This document shows, in pieces, positions 1 to 6,205 of a DNA stretch of 7,507 nucleotides. Each line of letters begins with the position of its first letter. Positions within the stretch are counted from its first letter, which is position 1. Made by a program: the position numbers and the translations under genes. Source of the stretch: Alkalibacter sp964582705 (GTDB lineage Bacteria > Bacillota > Clostridia > Eubacteriales > Alkalibacteraceae); NCBI GenBank assembly GCA_964582705.1, contig CAZOTE010000087.1, positions 1 through 7,507 on the forward strand, written 5' to 3'. Under the pieces are notes generated by a model, which was given only the letters and a program-made list of their open reading frames with translations, was not told where the DNA came from and did no database searches.

Positions 1-547
1 GAAGAGATATTCCAGACAATCCGTTATACTTTTCAAACATCGGGGCCGCAACATCAGCTATAACCATAATGATTACCATATTGATTGCAGCTGCATATAT
101 CCCCCATCCTACGCTGTCTGTCATTATAGCAACCAATGATCCTGTAAAAGCAAAGTGCCAATAATTCCATATATCGATATTAATCGTTTCTGTCGTATTG
201 GTCAGAAGCATCAATATGTTGATAATTAATCCTACGGGTATCATCATGGCGCCAACCTTGGTCCCAAATGCAATGGCAGCGGCGGCTGGCCAGCCTACAT
301 CGATAACGTTCAGATTCAAGCCTGCATTCTCCACCATTTGTTGAGCAGCCGGACCTAAGGTCGATCCCAGCAACCCTATCATTGTATTAAGGCCTATGAA
401 CCCTACCCCCACCAACAATCCCGCTCTAAGAGCTTTGCCAAATCTCGCTCCAAGAGCCATTGCGAAAACAGCGATAATAATCGGCATCATAACGCTTGCG
501 CCTAATCCACTCAGAACATCGAAAAATTCAATAACAAATCCCACCAT
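1..547 (-). CDS. gatC: PTS galactitol-family permease EIIC subunit, N-terminal part
   Basis: Integral membrane sugar-transporting subunit of a phosphoenolpyruvate phosphotransferase system of the galactitol (Gat) family; it would import a hexitol or related sugar while the partner EIIA and EIIB proteins phosphorylate it. I translated the minus strand from ATG at 547-545. The 182 visible residues are very hydrophobic and contain MALGARFGKALRAGLLVG, IGLNTMIGLLG and a WPAAAAIAFG stretch, and end in AAPMFEKYNGLSGISL, which resembles the APM...GLPGIS segment I recall from Gat-type EIIC proteins. The start is supported by a strong AAAGGGGGG ribosome site at 552-560. The gene is cut by the left edge; family members are usually a little over 400 residues, so more than half is missing. 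The EIIA/EIIB genes are not in the window. The family call is firm, the substrate is not: Gat-type EIIC proteins also carry other polyols and pentoses. Confidence 0.85.
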   Translation of the reverse strand, partial: MVGFVIEFFDVLSGLGASVMMPIIIAVFAMALGARFGKALRAGLLVGVGFIGLNTMIGLLGSTLGPAAQQMVENAGLNLNVIDVGWPAAAAIAFGTKVGAMMIPVGLIINILMLLTNTTETINIDIWNYWHFAFTGSLVAIMTDSVGWGIYAAAINMVIIMVIADVAAPMFEKYNGLSGISL

Positions 548-582
548 TTATCCCCCCTTTTAAATGCTGATTCTATGTTACC

Positions 583-638
583 CCTCATCTGAGGCTATGC
601 CTTGAATTAACCACTTTGACTGCTTCCTATAAGTCAAA
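583..638. promoter_or_regulatory. Dyad elements at the start point and leader of the PTS gene
   Basis: Two inverted repeats lie just downstream of the -10 on the permease side. The larger has perfect 7-bp arms TTTGACT (615-621) and AGTCAAA (632-638) around a 10-bp centre and would cover the predicted start point near 631, a usual position for a repressor operator. A smaller one, CCTCATCTGAGG (583-594), lies in the leader. The 235-bp gap between the permease and the TetR gene therefore carries divergent control signals. Which regulator binds is unknown; no PTS-specific regulator (BglG/LevR, DeoR or GntR type) is visible, and the divergent TetR gene is only one possibility. Confidence 0.4.
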
Positions 639-666
639 TTCTAATCTAGAACCTCTGAGGTGTCAA
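638..666 (-). promoter_or_regulatory. Sigma-A promoter of the PTS permease gene
   Basis: Reading the minus strand, a consensus -35 TTGACA (666-661) is separated by exactly 17 bp from a -10 TAGAAT (643-638, five of six consensus bases). Transcription would start near 631, leaving a leader of about 80 nt before the permease ATG at 547. This is the best-matching vegetative promoter in the window. Its spacer holds the short dyad CCTCTGAGG (652-660), and the -10 lies inside TTCTAATCTAGAA (639-651). Confidence 0.7.
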
Positions 667-701
667 TCCGATACTATTTCATTTAAACTTTAAAAATAGC
701 T

Positions 702-750
702 TTGCATTTTAACATATTATATGATACATTTACTATTGAACAGTGTTTAA
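702..750 (+). promoter_or_regulatory. Candidate promoter and operator of the TetR gene
   Basis: Upstream of the TetR gene, TTGCAT (702-707) and TACATT (725-730) are spaced by 17 bp, a weak sigma-A-like pair; TATTAT (715-720) and TATGAT (720-725) are alternative -10 boxes with no good -35. Immediately downstream, at 736-750, lies the imperfect palindrome TTGAACAGTGTTTAA with a perfect AACA-N-TGTT core. A dyad overlapping the start point of a TetR-family gene is the usual arrangement for autorepression, so this is the best operator candidate. The dyad is directly visible; the promoter choice and the regulator assignment are inference. Confidence 0.4.
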
Positions 751-782
751 TTTAAAACCAACGTTTGACAGGGGGATGTTTC

Positions 783-1397
783 ATGGGAACAAAGGAGCGC
801 CGCGAGACGGAAATAGAGGCATTTAGGTCAAAGATTTTTGATGCTGCCAGCAGGATACTTATAGACGAGGGATATGAAAAGCTCTCAATCAGAAAGATTG
901 CAAAGATTATCGATTACTCTCCGGGAGCGATTTATCATTATTTCAGCAGCAAAGCAGAGATCCTTCTAATGCTATACGAAGAAAACGAAAAGAAAATTGC
1001 TGAAAAGTTAATTGAAATTCCAATTGATGAATCAAATCCGGAAGATACTTATGTAAATGTAATAAAAACCTTTATCAATCTTACCCTTGAAGTCCCGGAT
1101 CATTACACAGCTGTTTTTCTTAATCCGATAGAGATACTTCAAGATAAAGTAGGCATGCTGCGAGAAGAGAGCATATCCGAAAATTTTGTGAGGCTGTACA
1201 AATTTGGAATCGAGGCAGGAAAGTTTGATCCCAATGACTTTAAAACAAAGATACAACTTATTTGGATATACACCAACGGCCTCATTTCAAGGCTGGTTCT
1301 TGAAGATGATATCAGCATCGAGCGCAGAAATTTGCTTATAGAAAAGCACTGTTCTTATATCAAATACATGCTGCTATTAAAAAATAATAAGGAGTAG
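783..1397 (+). CDS. TetR/AcrR-family transcriptional regulator
   Basis: One-component DNA-binding regulator of 204 residues, normally a homodimeric ligand-responsive repressor. The N-terminal TetR domain spans about residues 10-60: a helix ending FDAASRILIDEGYEKLS, then the helix-turn-helix SIRKIAKIIDYSPGAIYHYF at 35-54, closing with SSKAEILLMLYEE. The remaining helical part (70-204) would be the ligand and dimer domain, for which I cannot name a ligand. I chose ATG at 783 because AGGGGG (770-775) lies 7 nt before it. An in-frame TTG at 765 would add six residues but has no ribosome site. The stop overlaps the Shine-Dalgarno site of the next gene, which starts 6 bp later, so the two are probably co-transcribed. 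Autoregulation through the dyad at 736-750 is likely but inferred. Confidence 0.9.
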   Translation: MGTKERRETEIEAFRSKIFDAASRILIDEGYEKLSIRKIAKIIDYSPGAIYHYFSSKAEILLMLYEENEKKIAEKLIEIPIDESNPEDTYVNVIKTFINLTLEVPDHYTAVFLNPIEILQDKVGMLREESISENFVRLYKFGIEAGKFDPNDFKTKIQLIWIYTNGLISRLVLEDDISIERRNLLIEKHCSYIKYMLLLKNNKE

Positions 1398-1403
1398 AAG
1401 AAA

Positions 1404-2264
1404 ATGAAAAACCCAAAAATAATGCTTGCCTTGATTACGTTGATAATCATATTGTCTGCGATTGCCTCTATAACAGGCATCTTCTCCAGCGATGGCTTTG
1501 AAAGTTTTGCATTCGAATCCATACATGGTGAAGAGACTATAGTTTATGGAAAAGGTTTATATGGTTATATGCCAGAAGACGTAGCAGTGCAAGGCATCGC
1601 CCAAGACTACGTAACATTATTTGTAGGCATTCCGTTGCTTATAATTGGAATGTATTTTTCTTTAAAAGGTTCCTACAAGGGCAGGTTCATACTTACCGGA
1701 ACTGTGGGTTATTTTTTTGTTACGTATCTTTTCTACATGCTGATGGCAATGTACAATGAGTATTTTTTAATATTTGTTTCTCTAGCTGGATTATCCTTCT
1801 ATGCCTTGGCTATTTTGTTGCTATCGTTCGAGCTAAAAAGTATCCGTTCCCTATTCAAATCAGATACCCCAGTTAAGCTTCCGGGAATATTCCTTGTAAT
1901 CAACGGATTCAACATCGCTTTTTTATGGCTTAGCATCGTCGTCCCTCCTTTGTTGGATGGAACCATATATCCTAGCGGCCTCGGATACTTCACTACGCTT
2001 GTAGTGCAAGGCTTAGATCTTTCTTTGCTTCTTCCAATGTCGATAATAATTGGCATTCTATTGATTAAGAAGAACTCTTATGGATATCTATTTGGCCCAA
2101 TCTATCTCGTTTTCTTATCAATACTGATGGTGGCATTAGTGGCAAAGATAATCGCAATCGGTTTGACAGGTGGAACGATTTTCCCTGCTGTGATAATTAT
2201 CCCCCTCACAATGATCATTGCTTTTTACAGCGCGTATTCTCTAATAAAAAATTTGCATTCCTGA
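1404..2264 (+). CDS. Conserved hypothetical multi-pass membrane protein
   Basis: I do not recognise a named family. The 286-residue product is strongly hydrophobic with about eight predicted membrane segments: roughly residues 5-27, 68-90, 95-117, 119-144, 159-184, 196-222, 227-253 and 257-282. Between the first and second lies a polar stretch of about 40 residues with many acidic and aromatic residues (EETIVYGKGLYGYMPEDVAV), probably outside the cell. A conserved-looking IVVPPLLDGTIYP motif follows helix 5. There is no ATP-binding or obvious catalytic motif, and it resembles neither an MFS nor an ABC transporter. The start has an excellent AAGGAG site (1389-1394) that overlaps the end of the TetR gene. 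Placement after a TetR regulator with a 6-bp gap suggests that regulator controls it, perhaps as a transporter or membrane-stress protein; this rests on context only. Confidence 0.8.
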   Translation: MKNPKIMLALITLIIILSAIASITGIFSSDGFESFAFESIHGEETIVYGKGLYGYMPEDVAVQGIAQDYVTLFVGIPLLIIGMYFSLKGSYKGRFILTGTVGYFFVTYLFYMLMAMYNEYFLIFVSLAGLSFYALAILLLSFELKSIRSLFKSDTPVKLPGIFLVINGFNIAFLWLSIVVPPLLDGTIYPSGLGYFTTLVVQGLDLSLLLPMSIIIGILLIKKNSYGYLFGPIYLVFLSILMVALVAKIIAIGLTGGTIFPAVIIIPLTMIIAFYSAYSLIKNLHS

Positions 2265-2297
2265 TTCCTTTATTCTTAAAAATTACATCTGGACTTT

Positions 2298-2328
2298 AAA
2301 AGAGGGGAAAGCTTTAAAGCTTTCCTCC
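2298..2328 (-). terminator. Rho-independent terminator of the potassium channel gene
   Basis: A perfect 20-bp palindrome, GGAAAGCTTTAAAGCTTTCC at 2306-2325, with further partial pairing outside it, is followed on the minus strand by CTCTTTT (2304-2298). This gives a stem plus short U-tract for the channel transcript. The channel's TAA stop (2316-2314) sits in the centre of the hairpin. It lies between convergent genes and may also stop the plus-strand TetR operon, but on that strand no U-run follows the stem. Confidence 0.65.
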
Positions 2329-3135
2329 ACATTTATCGCAGTAAACTGCATCCTCTTTATGGCTTTTCCTGCCACATGTTACACATGTTGCAGATGTTTT
2401 TGCTTCCCTTGCCTTTCTGTCCACCAGAGCTATTTCACTTGTTATAATCCCGGTTGGGACAGCGATTATTCCATAACCTACGATCATCAGCATGCTTGCC
2501 AATGTCTTGCCATAAGGGGTCTGAGGCGATATGTCTCCGTATCCTACTGTAGAAACCGTCACTACCGCCCAGTACATAGACTCAGGTATGCTCACAAAAC
2601 CGTTTTCCGGTCCTTCAATTATGTACATTAGCGCCCCAACGACTACTATTACAAAAAATATCGTGAACAAAAATACCGTAATTTTTGCCCTGCTAGCTCT
2701 AAGGGCTTTTAACAGGTTGCCTGAAGCTTCGACATACCTGCCCATTTTCAAAATGCTAAACAGCCTAAGAAGCCTAAACGTTCTAAATAGAGCCAACAGC
2801 CTTATGCTTGGCATAAAAATGCTTATATACGCTGGAAGTATCGCCATCATATCTACTACTCCAAAAAAGCTAATAACATATTTCTTTTTATTCTCCACTA
2901 TTAAGATCCGAAGCATATACTCAAACGTAAAGAGAACCACAAAAACCCATTGCAAAGTCATTAATATCTGACCTATGGAAATTCTGATGGGCTCTACCGT
3001 TTCTGCGATTATTACTATGCTGTTTAAAACAATAGAGATAACCATGACTATGTCAAAAACACGCCCCTGAATTGTATCGGATTCGTTTATTATTTTGTAA
3101 AGATTCAATTGCCACTGCTTCTTTGTTTTATCCAT
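2314..3135 (-). CDS. Voltage-gated-type potassium channel with C-terminal zinc ribbon
   Basis: Inner-membrane ion channel of 273 residues in the six-transmembrane ion transporter superfamily. A voltage-sensor-like domain covers about residues 25-135: S1 near 25-45, S2 near 58-80 with the characteristic FEYMLRI (E72, R76), S3 with D95, and an S4 with arginines R112, R118, R121 and R124. The pore domain follows: S5 near 151-173, pore helix and the potassium selectivity filter TVGYGD (196-201), and S6 near 212-233. After a short basic linker the protein ends in a four-cysteine zinc ribbon, C251-x2-C254 and C266-x2-C269, instead of the RCK/TrkA-N domain seen on many bacterial channels. The ATG at 3135-3133 has a good AAAGGGG site (3142-3148). 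It appears monocistronic. Potassium selectivity follows from the filter; the role of the ribbon is unknown. Confidence 0.93.
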   Translation of the reverse strand: MDKTKKQWQLNLYKIINESDTIQGRVFDIVMVISIVLNSIVIIAETVEPIRISIGQILMTLQWVFVVLFTFEYMLRILIVENKKKYVISFFGVVDMMAILPAYISIFMPSIRLLALFRTFRLLRLFSILKMGRYVEASGNLLKALRASRAKITVFLFTIFFVIVVVGALMYIIEGPENGFVSIPESMYWAVVTVSTVGYGDISPQTPYGKTLASMLMIVGYGIIAVPTGIITSEIALVDRKAREAKTSATCVTCGRKSHKEDAVYCDKCGGKL

Positions 3136-3196
3136 ATATATCCCCTTTAGATAGATGTAATTTTAGCTATTTTGAATGAATTCTACACTTTATATC

Positions 3197-3234
3197 ATAC
3201 TATTAATAGTATAAAATAACACTAACTTCATCAA
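3197..3234 (-). promoter_or_regulatory. Candidate promoter and palindrome upstream of the channel gene
   Basis: On the minus strand, TTGATG (3234-3229) is separated by 17 bp from TACTAT (3211-3206), a moderate sigma-A-like pair about 70-100 bp upstream of the channel start. The -10 lies inside a perfect 16-bp palindrome, ATACTATTAATAGTAT (3197-3212), which could be an operator or simply AT-rich chance symmetry. The 157-bp gap between the anti-sigma gene and the channel gene holds this and a possible weak terminator, nothing else I can name. Confidence 0.35.
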
Positions 3235-3245
3235 GGGAATTTCAC

Positions 3246-3285
3246 AAAAGCGTCTCTTGTCAGAATCATGATTTCCAGCAAACGC
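3246..3285 (-). terminator. Possible weak terminator of the sigma/anti-sigma operon
   Basis: Just after the anti-sigma stop, the minus strand can pair GCGT then TTG (3285 leftwards) with CAA and ACGC (ending 3250) around a GAG bulge, followed by TTTT (3249-3246). The loop contains the 10-bp palindrome AATCATGATT (3264-3273). The stem is interrupted and the U-run is only four bases, so termination would be inefficient and some read-through into the channel gene is possible. Confidence 0.3.
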
Positions 3286-3292
3286 ATCATCT

Positions 3293-4603
3293 TCAGTTCA
3301 CTTTAATCTTGACTGACTGGTACACATCCGTTTTATAAGTGATCCTTTCAATATTAAGGTTCATGTCCTCACCGATTTTATCAAAATACATTGTTCTTGT
3401 TCGTTCTATCCTGCCTGATTTCAGCTTATTTGTTTGATTTTCAACAGTTTTTGCAATTTCTGCTTTGGCGCCGTCTACCTCAAGAAAGACTTTGCTTAAA
3501 TACAAATGGTCCCCAGTCCTAATCTTTACACAAGTTTGAGAATCACTTTCCCACACATCCAGTATAGCAATATGCTGATTGTTAATCACAACATTTTTTT
3601 CACTGTTATCCATCGAAAGCGCAAAATTTTCATCAACATCATAATCTGCTGTGACGCTCTCTAATAATATCTGAATGCTTTTTGTATCTTCAGGCAATGC
3701 ATCAAAATCCTGTTTAAATGTGATTCCCTTTAAATCTGTTTTTAAGCTTGATGATTGACTCTCTACCTGCCTGCCGTTTGCCCATAGGCTCATTGAAATT
3801 GAGTTCGGTCTTATTCTATTGTCAAACAGTGAGTCCCTCGCAAGCTGAAAAATATTTTGCATGCTTCCTGTGATAGATGTTGCCGTAGGCGTTGCTATTA
3901 ACTCATTGATCCTTATGTTTCTGTTTCCCACTTTAAAAGTGTGTGCGACTGATTTTTTTAATATCTTTCCCATAGCCTTGCTTCTATCAATAGTGACTTT
4001 GTCTTCAATTAAGTTAAATCCACTGTCGTCCATTGCATAAGACTCGATCTTTATTTGACGTGTCAATGCCCTCGGAGGATCGTAATAGCTAACAAATTTT
4101 ATTTCTCTATTATCTTCATCTAGGTTTCCAACAGAATGGTTGTGTTCAATAGTTTCAAAGAAGCCTTTTAAATATATGCTTGGAAGATTAAAAATTTTAT
4201 CCGAATCGTCAAAATTCAAAGCTCCGCTAAAAGTGTAAAAGAGTATGAGGTTGTTGTAATCAATCATCACGCCATCTATGGTCAGGTTTACTCCGTTATC
4301 AAATGCATAAGTCCTTCCTATATCCTGTCCCATTCCGGAATCTACCAATTCACTTACGGTGTCTGTCATTAGTCCTTCGAAGCCTATCATTCTTTTTCCA
4401 TAGTAAGCCAGGGTATTAAGATTGTATCCTGCCAAAAAAACTACCATAATTGCTGCTGCCCTTAAAGTCCATCTATGATCCTGGGATTTTCTTTTTCTTT
4501 CTTCGTTAAGAGCGGTTTCTAGCCTCGGCTTAAGTTCTGCTGGAGCATTAATCTGATCTATCTGTTTTTTTTGTTCCCTAAGAGCTTTCTCAATATCCAT
4601 CAT
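3293..4603 (-). CDS. DUF4179-type membrane anti-sigma factor
   Basis: Predicted bitopic membrane protein of 436 residues that would hold the co-encoded ECF sigma factor inactive until an envelope signal arrives. The cytoplasmic segment (about 1-44) contains a PAELKPRLETALNEERKRK stretch, the kind of short helical, charged tail seen in DUF4179 proteins. One membrane helix lies at about 46-64. A large extracytoplasmic region (65-436) follows, which I read as a DUF4179 domain near 70-200 and a DUF5643-like beta-rich C-terminal domain. There is no HxxxCxxC zinc-binding anti-sigma motif, and the only cysteine is C358, so sigma binding must use a different fold from RsiW-like proteins. The gene overlaps the sigma gene by 14 bp, implying coupled translation. 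Its ribosome site GAAGGGA is inside the sigma reading frame. A second ATG directly follows the first, so the start could be one codon later. Family assignment is from memory of the arrangement, not a search. Confidence 0.8.
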   Translation of the reverse strand: MMDIEKALREQKKQIDQINAPAELKPRLETALNEERKRKSQDHRWTLRAAAIMVVFLAGYNLNTLAYYGKRMIGFEGLMTDTVSELVDSGMGQDIGRTYAFDNGVNLTIDGVMIDYNNLILFYTFSGALNFDDSDKIFNLPSIYLKGFFETIEHNHSVGNLDEDNREIKFVSYYDPPRALTRQIKIESYAMDDSGFNLIEDKVTIDRSKAMGKILKKSVAHTFKVGNRNIRINELIATPTATSITGSMQNIFQLARDSLFDNRIRPNSISMSLWANGRQVESQSSSLKTDLKGITFKQDFDALPEDTKSIQILLESVTADYDVDENFALSMDNSEKNVVINNQHIAILDVWESDSQTCVKIRTGDHLYLSKVFLEVDGAKAEIAKTVENQTNKLKSGRIERTRTMYFDKIGEDMNLNIERITYKTDVYQSVKIKVN

Positions 4604-5108
4604 ATCCGTTCCCTTCCATCATAATCTTTAGTTTACTCAGCGCAGCGTTAGCTCTAGATTTTACAGTGCCTATAGGTATCTTTAATATCTTGGAAATTGT
4701 ATCATTGTCCATATCCAAATAGTATTTTAGCCTTATTATTTCCTGGTGCTTTTCACTTAGCCTCTTGATGGTATTTTCCAAGACAATCCCGTCTTCTTGC
4801 TCTTTGCTCCTTTGTTCAACATCAAACAATTCTGTTGAATCGTTACGATTGCGTTTTTTTAAGATGGCCTTGCAGCAATTCACCAATATGGTCTTGCTCC
4901 AGGAATAAAACGATTCATCTTTTTTAAGTTTGCCTATTTTATTATAAAGAATAAGTGTCATATCCTGTATGGCATCCAAAGCATCATGTCTGTTCTTTAG
5001 ATAAACATAAGCCAGTTTATAATACTCATCCTGCTTATACATTATCAGTTCAAGCAGTGCTTGCTTTTCTTCATTTTTTGCTCTGATTACGTACGCTTTT
5101 ATGTCCAC
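4590..5108 (-). CDS. ECF-type RNA polymerase sigma factor
   Basis: Extracytoplasmic-function sigma-70 family protein of 172 residues, the usual size. Region 2 covers about residues 20-85, including AYVYLKNRHDALDAIQDM (core binding and -10 recognition helices) and the SFYSWSKTILVNCCKAILKKR segment typical of the end of region 2. An acidic linker (95-112) leads to region 4 (about 112-165): RLSEKHQEIIRLKYYLDM and the -35-binding helix-turn-helix ending IPIGTVKSRANAALSKL. Region 3 is absent, as expected for ECF factors. The start codon is GTG (5108-5106), chosen because a near-perfect AGGAGGTGA Shine-Dalgarno lies just upstream (5113-5121). It is followed by, and overlaps, the anti-sigma gene. 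A TGAACC/CTCTTA promoter upstream suggests it transcribes its own operon. The regulon and the signal are unknown. Confidence 0.92.
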   Translation of the reverse strand: MDIKAYVIRAKNEEKQALLELIMYKQDEYYKLAYVYLKNRHDALDAIQDMTLILYNKIGKLKKDESFYSWSKTILVNCCKAILKKRNRNDSTELFDVEQRSKEQEDGIVLENTIKRLSEKHQEIIRLKYYLDMDNDTISKILKIPIGTVKSRANAALSKLKIMMEGNGYDGY

Positions 5109-5128
5109 TGCCTCACCTCCTATGCTTA

Positions 5129-5157
5129 TAAGAGTATTTTACACCTAAAAAGGTTCA
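5129..5157 (-). promoter_or_regulatory. Candidate ECF-type autoregulatory promoter of the sigma operon
   Basis: On the minus strand, TGAACC followed by TTTTT (-35 at 5157-5152) is separated by 17 bp from CTCTTA (5134-5129). This resembles the TGAAAC-N16/17-CGTCTA type used by SigV/SigW-like ECF factors, with mismatches in both boxes. The start point would lie near 5122, directly in front of the AGGAGGTGA ribosome site (5121-5113), giving a leader of only about 14 nt. A sigma-A reading (TTGAAC with 16 bp to TACTCT) is weaker. The U-tract of the upstream gene's terminator abuts the -35. Confidence 0.5.
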
Positions 5158-5160
5158 AAA

Positions 5161-5218
5161 AAACAAAATAAAAAATAACCTGCATCTAAATCTTATTTAT
5201 AAGACTTGCAGCAGGTTA
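5161..5218 (-). terminator. Strong rho-independent terminator of the SGNH hydrolase gene
   Basis: A long hairpin starts 33 bp beyond the hydrolase stop codon. The outer arms TAACCTGC (5176-5183) and GCAGGTTA (5211-5218) are a perfect 8-bp match, and the inner arms TCTTAT (5191-5196) and ATAAGA (5199-5204) close a 2-nt loop, with a small internal loop between the two stems. On the minus strand it is followed by a T-rich tract (5175 to 5161, TTTTTATTTTGTTT). This separates the hydrolase transcript from the sigma operon. Confidence 0.8.
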
Positions 5219-5251
5219 CTTATAATAACATATACGATTTGAAAAGATTTT

Positions 5252-6184
5252 TTATCTGGTTTTAGCACTTTCCCTTGCCAGCAGCCTGAAAATCCTCTGA
5301 TGCCCATCAGAAGTGGGGTGAGGATCGATGCTTAGCGTGTCGTAAAGCAAGCTGAAGTTTACGCTTTTTGAATCTTTATTAAACTCGCTATATACATCAA
5401 TAACGTCACATCCCGAAACACTTGCAAAGACTGTATTGATATGCATTACCAGTCCTTCCATCATGGCAAAAAGTTCCGGACTTTCATTGGCTTTCACAGG
5501 ATTATACAGGTTGAGTGCTATGACTTTCGCATCATTATTTAATCCTCTAATTCTACTCACAATCTCCGGCCAATCTTGAGTAAACTGTGCCGCTCCACGA
5601 ATGAGAGCACTGTTTAAATCCGGTGAATTCATCAGCCCATATACCACTTGATTCCAAACGTCCTCACCTACCAGCTTAATAACGTATTCCGTCAAGACGA
5701 TAAAAGCCTTCAGCAGTTCATCAGAATCCGGATTTTCCCCGAGCTGTTCTTCCATCTGAGCCAAGAATATCTCAAACTCAATCTGCTGCTCCGGTGTCAA
5801 ATATACCAGCAAGGCGTCAACCTCCGAAATCAATCCGAATATGATCGGACCTAAAAGATTGTTCCCGCCTATGCTTATAGTTATTATATCCGCTTGGGAT
5901 ACTGCGTATTGAAAACTTGAATTGGTCCTTAACTTCCCTAACATATCTCCACTGGTCTCACCTGGGATTCCCAGGTTAAATGACTGGCTTGGCCCTAGGA
6001 ACCTGTCGAATCTTTCAAAATAGCTTTTCCCGGGTTCAGCGCTCATTCCGTATGCTATGGAGTCACCTAAATTTACATAAACCGTTGTCTCCGGTAGATT
6101 CGCCGGCGGAGATGCCAGTGCCTGCATCGGGAATGCTAAAACTATCAACATAGCCACCAATATAACTAAGAACTTCTTTTTCAT
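5252..6184 (-). CDS. Secreted SGNH/GDSL-family hydrolase
   Basis: Predicted exported esterase/lipase-like enzyme of 310 residues. An N-terminal signal peptide (MKKK, hydrophobic core 5-19) ends in ALA with likely cleavage after A24; no lipobox cysteine is present, so it should be released or loosely held. The SGNH blocks are in order: block I NLGDSIAYG with nucleophile S42, block II NLGIPGETSGD with oxyanion-type G72, block III GGNN at 106-109 with N108, and block V DPHPTSDGH at 287-295 with catalytic H289 and D287 as likely acid. Between blocks III and V is a long acidic, mostly helical insertion (about 112-205, rich in E, Q and L). Substrate is unknown: acyl esters, lysophospholipid or acetylated cell-wall polymer are all possible. 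The ATG has a clear AAGGGGG site (6191-6197). A strong terminator follows, so it is probably monocistronic. Confidence 0.93.
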   Translation of the reverse strand: MKKKFLVILVAMLIVLAFPMQALASPPANLPETTVYVNLGDSIAYGMSAEPGKSYFERFDRFLGPSQSFNLGIPGETSGDMLGKLRTNSSFQYAVSQADIITISIGGNNLLGPIIFGLISEVDALLVYLTPEQQIEFEIFLAQMEEQLGENPDSDELLKAFIVLTEYVIKLVGEDVWNQVVYGLMNSPDLNSALIRGAAQFTQDWPEIVSRIRGLNNDAKVIALNLYNPVKANESPELFAMMEGLVMHINTVFASVSGCDVIDVYSEFNKDSKSVNFSLLYDTLSIDPHPTSDGHQRIFRLLARESAKTR

Positions 6185-6205
6185 AATGATCCCCCTTATA
6201 ACAAC

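Noticed and set aside
765..785. TTG start for the TetR gene six codons upstream of the chosen ATG
   Set aside because: TTG at 765 has no ribosome site before it, while AGGGGG at 770-775 is correctly spaced for ATG at 783. The TTGACA at 765-770 looks like a -35 box but has no -10 that could serve the gene.
1032..1256. 74-codon open frame antisense to the TetR gene
   Set aside because: There is no ribosome site, and the composition looks like a shadow of the real gene.
1799..2056. 85-codon open frame antisense to the membrane protein
   Set aside because: It is a shadow frame with no ribosome site and no recognisable domain.
2359..2631. 90-codon cysteine-rich open frame on the plus strand
   Set aside because: It is the antisense shadow of the channel pore and zinc-ribbon region; the cysteines arise from the opposite-strand codons.
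2531..2971. 146-codon open frame on the plus strand across the channel gene
   Set aside because: It is antisense to a clear potassium channel, has no ribosome site, and its translation resembles no protein family.
5648..5854. 68-codon open frame antisense to the SGNH hydrolase
   Set aside because: It is the reverse of a Glu/Gln/Leu-rich coding segment, with no independent start signals.
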